From: Volvox africanus
Taxonomy: Eukaryota; Chlorophyta; Chlorophyceae; Chlamydomonadales; Volvocaceae
Length of the DNA: 64,000 nucleotides
Direction: 5' to 3'
Assembly (NCBI GenBank): GCA_030268105.1
Contig: BSDZ01000013.1
Span: 2,585,001-2,649,000 of the forward strand
Part shown: one piece after another, positions 57,004-64,000 of the stretch
Layout of the letters: every line of letters starts with the position of its first letter
Numbering within the stretch: the first letter of the stretch is position 1
The notes under the pieces: model-generated
Seen by the model: only the letters and a program-made list of their open reading frames with translations
Database searches by the model: none
What the model was told of the DNA's origin: nothing
Program-made: the position numbers and the translations under genes

Positions 57004-60000
57004 TCAGAAACGACGGACCGCCGACCGAACCCACCGCCCCCCGGACCCTTGTATCACTTCCAAAAGCTATATAAAATGCTAAGGACAGTGCTCTCCGGTA
57101 CATTTCCCCCCTCCCTCGGGAGCTAGACCGGAGCGTCGTCCTCCACCATCGCGGTTATACTTCACAGCAGCGTCTACAGTGGTATCATACCTCGTTTGTT
57201 CGTCTTCCCCCCTTTCCTCTTTGAGGTGCTACAGTACCTGTGGGGTGAACTGACGATAGGGCTGCCGCCCCATGGATCCTGGAACCTCCTCCGTCAGGGA
57301 GCGGCCGTCTAACCTCAGCGGTAGTGGCGGGGAGGGGTTCTTTTGGGAGGGAGCAACGGACCTGGTAAAAGGAGCCTGGCTGGGGGCAGCTGGGTCCTAA
57401 AGTCATGTTCATGATACATTCATACAGTAAGTTCCGTACCGCCGCGTCCCTGCTGTAATCCTCATCGAGTTAACCCGGGACCCGGGAAACGCACTTGCTG
57501 ATAATCATTCATTCATTCCATCAGCCGAGCCCCATCCATCCAGCAAAAATGCAGCTTCACTGTAATACTCCTGCATACATACTTGTTTAGTGTAAAAAGC
57601 AGCACACACCCTGCATCCAACTCGAGAAACCGTTTCGGTAGCAACTAGTACAATTTGGTGTTTATTGCGGCCTGACCGTTGAATATTATATAATCGACCG
57701 TGGCCAGACTGCAGCCAGACCTATACCGCAGTACATACTGACGCCGTCCTATGGATCCAACAGAAGAAGGATTAAAGCCGCTCAATGATTGGCGTTCGGA
57801 AAGTCAAAAGCGTGATGATGCATGCTATTGCCACACCAAACTAGATGCTGCCGACCTATAACCTGCGATAGACTTTACTATTGTACGGAAATGTCTTATG
57901 CGGTGACACTAGGGTGGGCCACGACGCACGTAACATGGAGATAGAGAACGCAGCCAGGATGGGTAATGTGCATATATATATGGATATTATATACATAATA
58001 TCCATTTATACATAATATCCATATATATATGCCGACAGCAGCTTTAGAGGCCTTTTCAGCAGATGAATACAATCAGGCAGGCAGGGCCAATCAAGTAGTG
58101 CTGCCCTGCTTCCAGAAGGGGGAGAGTCTACTGTCGCAAGAGTATGCCCGCGTTACAGCAGCGTAGTGACAATTCTCACCAGCGGCCCTCTTACCTCATC
58201 CATTCACCCCAATCGACTTCAAATGTACTTGTTGGGTACAGCGCCCGCCACCAGCGCCATCCAGCAGAATCTAGCGGAGCTGCCTTCTATTGCACGGACA
58301 TCACGGCCTCTACTGTATAGCTACATACGTCAGCTACATACACGAAACGCAACTTTTTCGATGGACGCGGGGGGCCATTCCATAAAGTTTTGTAAATTGT
58401 TCTCCTTTTACTTTACAGATGTCTCTCGCCTACCGTTTGGTCGTAAATGACTCGAAGGACGGATGCACGTACGGACGGAAGAACTAGGGCATGTAACCAA
58501 ATAGGGCGGTGTCCCCTAAGCAAGGCACTTCACGCTGGAGCCGTACCACAAGAACACGCATCGGACCCATGCCGTACGATAACACCTGCACGCAGGCGTG
58601 CGCACCGCGATCGCCTTTCCCAGTGCCCACCACACAGGTTGTACGATGAACGCAATCGCATAGCACTCCCCCGCCCTCAACAGAGCATCGCTAAGCAACA
58701 ATCATTCCACACCTGCTGTCGATCAAACAAATTGAGTAGTCAATGAAAGCAACGAAGCATATTCCCCTTGTCTGCGACTGAATTTCATCCCTTAAGGCAC
58801 CCCCGCCCATAAACCCAAATTCATCAACGGGATGGTCCTTTGGAAGGTTTGGAAAGTAAGCGGCAGCCTAAGAAGCCGTTCCCGATGACATCGGCGGGAG
58901 CCCATGTACGGCGCGTGTAACCCCCAAAACGCACCCTGCATGAGGCAACAGCCCCGACGGACTCTACCGCTACAAACACAGCTGATGCCGCACCACAGCC
59001 CCTTTTTGGAGCACGGAGGTTATCGGTCGCTCGGGAGCACACGGGGTGTTGCCCGCGGGTCCTGCAGCCGGACACATAAAGATGACCAAAACGCGAACGC
59101 CAAGGCCACCGGCGGATGATTTGAACGTGTACTATGTAGCGTATCCAGTGGCGCAGACCTCCCGGAAGGGTGAAGATGCACTGAAGGCCTCAGAAGGTGT
59201 TGCGTCGCTCTGTAGCTGAAAAAGCGTGTTGTCAGACGCACTAATATGATACACATGTCAAGCAACCCCGCCTCGAACGCTTTTTATAAAAATGTGAACC
59301 CACCAGAAGAAGTAAATCTATATCCGCACAGAAGATTGATACATGAAAATGGCGATATCCATTTGCGGGAAAAGACGGTCGAAAAAAGACAAGAGATGCT
59401 CTGTTGGATGCGTGGGATTAGCGCATTTACATTAGCCGTAATTGCGACAGCGCAGAGCAGAGCTGAGTCAGGCACACTTTATCCACCCGGTCGGTGCAGC
59501 CACGTCAATCCTGACGCTTGCGTTTTGACTCCGAGCAGTCGCTGACATCGCAGTCGCCGAATAGTGGACCTGGTGGGGGCCCCCTCCACAGCGTCACAAC
59601 AAGCCATATATCGTGGACTCCTTACGGCCCGGCAACTCGAACACATCACAAACCCACATACACGGACGAAGGCGAAAACGCGTAACAGAGACAAACAAAA
59701 AGTTCGTACTGGAACATGTTCAGCGCTAAGTCCACATCGCCATAGATACAAACAGGCGCATGCTTCGCGAACAGACGAATGCATACCCTTTTTCTCTTAG
59801 CCTGTCTCTCCCAAATGACTCCCCATACTTTTCCGTAATTGTGAACCTGTGCTGCTGGCGCCCATGGCTTCCCTCTACCCCTCACCCAGCCAACCGTTTG
59901 CCCACCCTGCCACGACCTCACTTTCATGCACCTGCTGCCGCAGTGTTAACAGGCACCATACGCGCCCGATAAAATCCAGCAGAAGCATCTGCTTGCCCGT

Positions 60001-60531
60001 CTATAGTCAAGCCTTTAACAGAATTCCGGTCGCCCGGTCACTCGAGCTTCCACAACTTCCATCACCCCCACTACCGCCCAGCATTCACCCGCTAGCATCA
60101 GCCTGCCGAAGAACCCCACCTCCAAGCTCCCGCACCCTGCACCCGCCTGCTTGCAGAACACTCTCGTTCTTTCCCTGAACCTGTCCCCTTTCCCGCCGCC
60201 ATGAATGCCGCTCCTAAGCACCTCCTGCCCCCCTGCCCTCCTGCCCACACGACACGGCAACTCCCGCGCGTATGCACATCTGGCCTGCCTAACTTGCAAA
60301 ATAAAACAATTTGCCGCCGGCTTCCTGAACGACTCTTTTGCCAGGCAAATAAATTTCCCTTTGACACGCAGCCGACCAATCTACCAATCGACCTACCACT
60401 GATCAACCTGCCCAGTGATCTTTCCAAGTGCCGCTAACCATGATATAGATTATGAAACTGAAAAAGCCATATGTGGCCCCAGTGTTGCCTGACCAGGAAG
60501 GCCTTATGCTGAATGCTGAAAAGACCTCGTC
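57004..60531. other. Gene-poor intergenic stretch
   Basis: About 3.5 kb without a recognised gene. It contains the AT foldback at 57971-58031. Open frames (58166-58450 plus, 59849-60178 plus) lack family motifs. The right part (59800-60430) is pyrimidine/C-rich on the plus strand. Confidence 0.4.
57971..58031. repeat. AT-rich nested foldback (20-bp perfect arms)
   Basis: Arms 57971-57990 and 58012-58031 are exact reverse complements around a 21-nt centre. Inside, ggatattat and ataatatcc (57982-58003) form a second palindrome with a 4-nt spacer, so two alternative hairpins compete. Confidence 0.95.
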
Positions 60532-63500
60532 CTAAGGCAACACTTCGACCAGCAGCCCGTCTCTGCGCCGACTGAGGCCCTCCAATTCCGTACAGTCCAC
60601 CCCGGAAAGTCCCGCCATGTCCCGCAGTGTCAGTCGCTCCAGGGAGGACAGCGCTGAAACCACCGCTGCAAAGCCCGCCGAGGTTAACTGTGTAAAGCAG
60701 GAAACGTGTGTTGTGTGCGCTCTATAAGTAAAAAATAGATTGTGTAAACATGTATGCGTATGTGTCTGTATGTACGCTGGGGGTTTACTTCCATGGATGC
60801 TCTGAAACCAAGAAACAGAGCGGGGCGCGGTCGCAAAAATGCAGTTTGGAACGCAGCCGCTACAACAACCAGGGACCCACGAACAATAACATGGCGTTCA
60901 CCAATGGCTCTGAGATCCCAATTCCCCTCAGTACCCAGGTATATGACAGTGGCAAGGGGACGCCACCTGGTGGAGAGCAAGGGGTGCGAGGCGGCTCATT
61001 TCCGTCACCAAATCTAGCTGTCCCTGGATGGTAGTCCACCTTGGAAAACAAATTGACGGATTCCCAACCCTACTCCATTTTGCTTGGATGTATTTCGGCC
61101 TTTAAAATATAAAATACATATAATGGCAATAATAATAATATTGTTGGTATTAAATTTATATTTTCACAAATCGTACAGCGCACGGCTGAACATATCCCCT
61201 GATGTTTTGTGTACATGTTAAGGAGCTTTGAGCAGAGAGAAAGAGAGAGAGAGAAAGAGAGAAAGGAAAGAAAGAGGGGAAAACCTCGTACAAAAATCAG
61301 GTACTACGTTACGTAATAATGTCTCCTGTAAGGAATTAATAGAATTAATATACATGGCCTACGGGGAGGGCGCAGGAGACATACCTCATGTGCACTCGCC
61401 ACGTTGAGGGAGGTGAGAGATGTCAACGCAGTCAGCGCTGCCAGACCCCCATCCGAGATGCCGACACAGCGAACCAACTCCAACTGTGATTGCAATGAAG
61501 CAAAAGCGAGGGGTGTAGGAGGCGCTGTGGCAACATGCGATGAGGAATGGAACCAGGTGGTGGCCCAATGACGATAATCATAATTATAGTGATACAGCTT
61601 GCTGTGGCTGTGGCTGTGGCCCCAAATCTTAAAAACCACTTAAAAATTTATCGTAGGAAAGGAGGAGTTAGGAATGGAAAAAGTAACGGGTAAGAGCGGG
61701 TAGCAGGAAAAAGACGAGGTAGCGGAATGAAGTTGGCGGTATCACCAAATGTCAAGAGATGTCCGATGAATCCGGAGATGTCCGGAGACAGCTTCAGGGA
61801 AACACTACTATGTAAAACGCCTAATAGAGGATGAAGGTGGACTGCAACATGACTTCCCATTTTTGGGCAAAGACGATTGTTTACGGGCGGACTCTGTTAA
61901 GGAGTCGTGACTCTGAAATGTCTGTCTGAAAAGGAGAAAGGTACATTCTACTCCGGCTACTCTATCAGCACCTCCAGGCGACTCCTGCCCTTACCTCCCT
62001 GCCTGGAGATTGCAATCATTCTGCGGCTGCGCACCTCCCCATGATCCCGGAGTCCCACCCTTTCTTCCCCGACACGTCAGTATCCACATCCCAGAGATTT
62101 GCTTATGGGCACAGATACAGCCTTTACCTGTGTCAACTTCGGCAGTGCCCCCGTCAACGCCTCCAAGCCCTGATCGTGCATCGCGTCACAATTACACCAG
62201 ATAAGATGTGTGAGGCTGCTGCCCCACTGCGACATATACGATACCATTACGGCGGTGTCGATCTGGTTCCAGTCCAGCCGCAGGCAGGTCAGTCCCGGGA
62301 TGGTTGTGGGTACGAGGCGACTCATGAGAGCGTCGTATAGATGTAGACGACTGTAAAAACATGGGATACAACGAGGAAACCCACGGGATATGGCAATCAC
62401 GCAAGGGGTAAAGTACCGTGGAGTGGCACCTAGGGAATGGGGAGGGCATGCCCCTCCCCTCCCCTCCCCTCCCCTCCCCTCCCCTCCCCTCCCCTCCCCT
62501 CCCCTCCCCTCCCCTCCCCTCCCCTCCCCTCCCCTCCCCTCCCCTCCCCTCCCCTCCCCTCCCCTCCCCTCCCCTCCCCTCCCCTCCCCTCCCCTCCCCT
62601 CCCCCGTCGCTCACGTGACCGGCAGCGTCCGGCCCCCCGTATTGTTCACGAGCAGCTCTCGGGGAATGCGCTGCGCTGAGTCGTGGCTGAGCACATAGCG
62701 AGTCTGCAGCCCCAGGTCATCCAACAAAGGAAACACTGACACCAGGGGCACCTCGGTGTGCTGCGTAGGAGGGAAGGGGGGAGAGGGGAGGTGGAGGGAC
62801 AAATCCAGCTGGGAGGGGGGTACAGATAGTCGGGCTAGGATGGAAATTCCATACGAACAGAAGCGGCCAAGGCAAAGACAAGAACAATAAGAAAGACATA
62901 TGACAAGAGGGGTCAGGCCGTGCGGGAGGGGGCCACCGATCGGGAGAAGAAATAGGGACGGGAGCAGAAAGACAGCGTGGGGGTTACAGGGTAGCACGGG
63001 GTTGTACAGGCTACGGCCGGGCCAAAGGTCCAGTGTGGTCCTATCTCATATGCGCTTTGAAGGGAGAAATGGGAGGGCGTGATCTGAGGACATCTAGGAC
63101 CAGGGACACATTGCGCACAGGCCGACAGGGGGTCACAAAGCTGTGAAGATGACCAACACATATTTGCCATCACAGGCCGACCTGAGCTACGGCTGGTAAA
63201 ATCAACCGTGCCTTTGGGCCCAGTGCCCCACCAGTGGGAGGGGGCCTTGAACCAGGGCTAATATCTAGAAATCTCCTCAATACAATCGTTGTATTCTACT
63301 ATATCCAGAAGATTTTTAAATATTTGGTCATCTTCCCCATAGACATCCCAGGACCCTACACCTCATACCATCCTGTCCTGTCCTGTCCTGTCCTGTCCTG
63401 TCCTGTCCTGTCCTGTCCTGTCCTGTCCTGTCCTGTCCTGTCCTGTCCTGTCCTGTCCTGTCCTGTCCTGTCCTGTCCTGTCCTGTCCTGTCCTGTCCTG

Positions 63501-63795
63501 TCCTGTCCTGTCCTGTCCTGTCCTGTCCTGTGTCCTGTCCTGTCCTGTTCCGTCCCCCTTCTGCTGGACCCCGCATCTCACCGCGTCGCCGAGAAGTTGA
63601 AGCTATGTATCTTGACCACAGCCTTTCTTACCACCTGCCATATCTGCCTCCCCCCGCCCCATCCCCCGGTCCCACCTGCAGGTCGTCCACGAAGCCCAGA
63701 TGCAGCAGCCGTACCCAGGGCAGGACCTCGTGACAGGGAGCCGACAGGTTAAATCTGCCCATCTGCAGAGAGCTCAACTGAGTACAGGGCCGAAG
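60532..63795 (-). CDS. Leucine-rich-repeat protein, AMN1/F-box-LRR-like (5' end not found)
   Basis: The 3' part of an LRR gene. Exons 63795-63676, 62760-62615, 62350-62128, 61483-61385, 60687-60532 (TAG), 247 residues seen, phases 0/2/0/0 matched. Repeats of the cysteine-containing/RI type: LLHLGFVDDLQ, LTCLRLDWNQID, LTHLIWCNCDAMHDQGLEAL, LELVRCVGISDGGLAALTALTSLTSLNV, GFAAVVSALSSLERLTL. The first visible exon starts at a pyrimidine-tract acceptor without ATG, so earlier exons (perhaps an F-box) lie beyond 63795 or outside the window. Introns 1 and 2 carry long pentanucleotide arrays. Interaction scaffold or ubiquitin-ligase substrate receptor is a family-level guess. Confidence 0.82.
61231..61275 (+). 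repeat. GA-rich purine tract
   Basis: An imperfect GA/GAAA run, in the last intron of the LRR gene. Confidence 0.9.
62451..62605 (+). repeat. (CCCCT)n pentanucleotide array, about 31 copies
   Basis: Essentially perfect. On the transcribed strand of the LRR gene it is (GGGGA)n starting about 10 nt after the 5' splice site (62614) of intron 2, so the nascent RNA carries a long G-run array with quadruplex-forming potential. Confidence 0.98.
63371..63547 (+). repeat. (TCCTG)n pentanucleotide array, about 35 copies
   Basis: 32 perfect copies, a 2-nt slip at about 63531, then three more. It lies in intron 1 of the visible LRR gene model. Confidence 0.98.
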
Positions 63796-64000
63796 CTGCG
63801 GGCAGCGGAAGTGAAAGAGGAGGGAAGAGGCAGGACCAGGCGAACACCATCATGCGCTGCTCGGAAACTCCGCATGTCCTCCGTCCGGGGATTCCCCACA
63901 GCATCTTCCTCCCACTCCGCACTCCTTTTTCGCAACCCTATATTCCCACGGATTGCCTCTCCCCCCGCGCCTCCTCCTCTCCCTCCCTCACCCCCTTTCT
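63796..64000. other. Window edge, probable intron of the LRR gene
   Basis: It is pyrimidine-rich next to the exon acceptor (on the minus strand). No exon is recognised. Confidence 0.35.

Noticed and set aside
62192..62698. Long repetitive frames encoding (GRGGE)n, (LPSPP)n across the CCCCT array
   Set aside because: These are translations of a pentanucleotide microsatellite that is open in several frames, and it lies in an intron of the LRR gene.
63234..63752. Frames encoding (VLSCP)n or (GQDRT)n
   Set aside because: Same reason: translation of the TCCTG array, not protein-coding.

Overview
The window is intron-rich nuclear DNA from a photosynthetic eukaryote with a primary plastid, most likely a green alga. 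Evidence: plastid-type lipoyl synthase and a thylakoid-lumen protein whose N-termini look like simple transit peptides with no secretory signal in front; a POC1 centriole gene, implying basal bodies or flagella; TGTAA polyadenylation-like motifs; and scattered TTTAGGG-like motifs. About 53 spliceosomal introns could be placed by hand. Roughly 60% are phase 0, and many have weak donors (GTG-N-N-N). Each exon chain was accepted only when the reading phase matched across the junction and the joined protein continued a recognisable family.

Layout: (1) 0.4-1.4 kb, minus: part of an amino acid transporter. (2) 2.2-5.8 kb, plus: POC1. (3) 7.3-10.1 kb, minus: plastid lipoyl synthase, head to head with (4) 10.4-13.4 kb, plus: a small lumenal protein that includes a 27-nt microexon. 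(5) 17.0-18.3 kb, minus: PHOSPHO1/2-type HAD phosphatase, just downstream of (6) 18.5-21.3 kb, minus: an SPX-RING-FCP phosphatase fusion, the most unusual gene here. (7) 22.9-25.4 kb, minus: typical 2-Cys peroxiredoxin. (8) 26.2-27.8 kb, minus: sulfotransferase-like gene, incomplete. (9) 30.0-31.3 kb, plus: PPIL6-like cyclophilin. (10) 32.6-34.7 kb, minus: helical-repeat protein of unknown role. (11) 36.5-40.5 kb, minus: membrane-anchored FAD monooxygenase with a GC-AG intron, head to head with (12) 40.7-43.3 kb, plus: M50 (site-2-protease-like) metalloprotease. (13) 45.4-46.8 kb, plus: ribosomal protein uL15/RPL27a. (14) 48.1-49.4 kb, minus: Mpv17/PMP22 protein. (15) 50.7-53.7 kb: decayed PIF/Harbinger transposon pieces in inverted orientation, with an accessory-type ORF. 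(16) 54.3-57.0 kb, plus: DUF218/YdcF-like protein. (17) 60.5 kb to beyond 63.8 kb, minus: leucine-rich-repeat protein whose introns carry two long pentanucleotide arrays.

The genes are independent housekeeping or organellar genes rather than one pathway. The nearest thing to a functional cluster is the pair of HAD phosphatases at 17-21 kb, one of which carries a phosphate/inositol-pyrophosphate-sensing SPX domain and a ubiquitin-ligase RING. Gaps between genes are mostly featureless apart from microsatellites and small foldbacks. No convincing tRNA, rRNA or CRISPR feature was seen.
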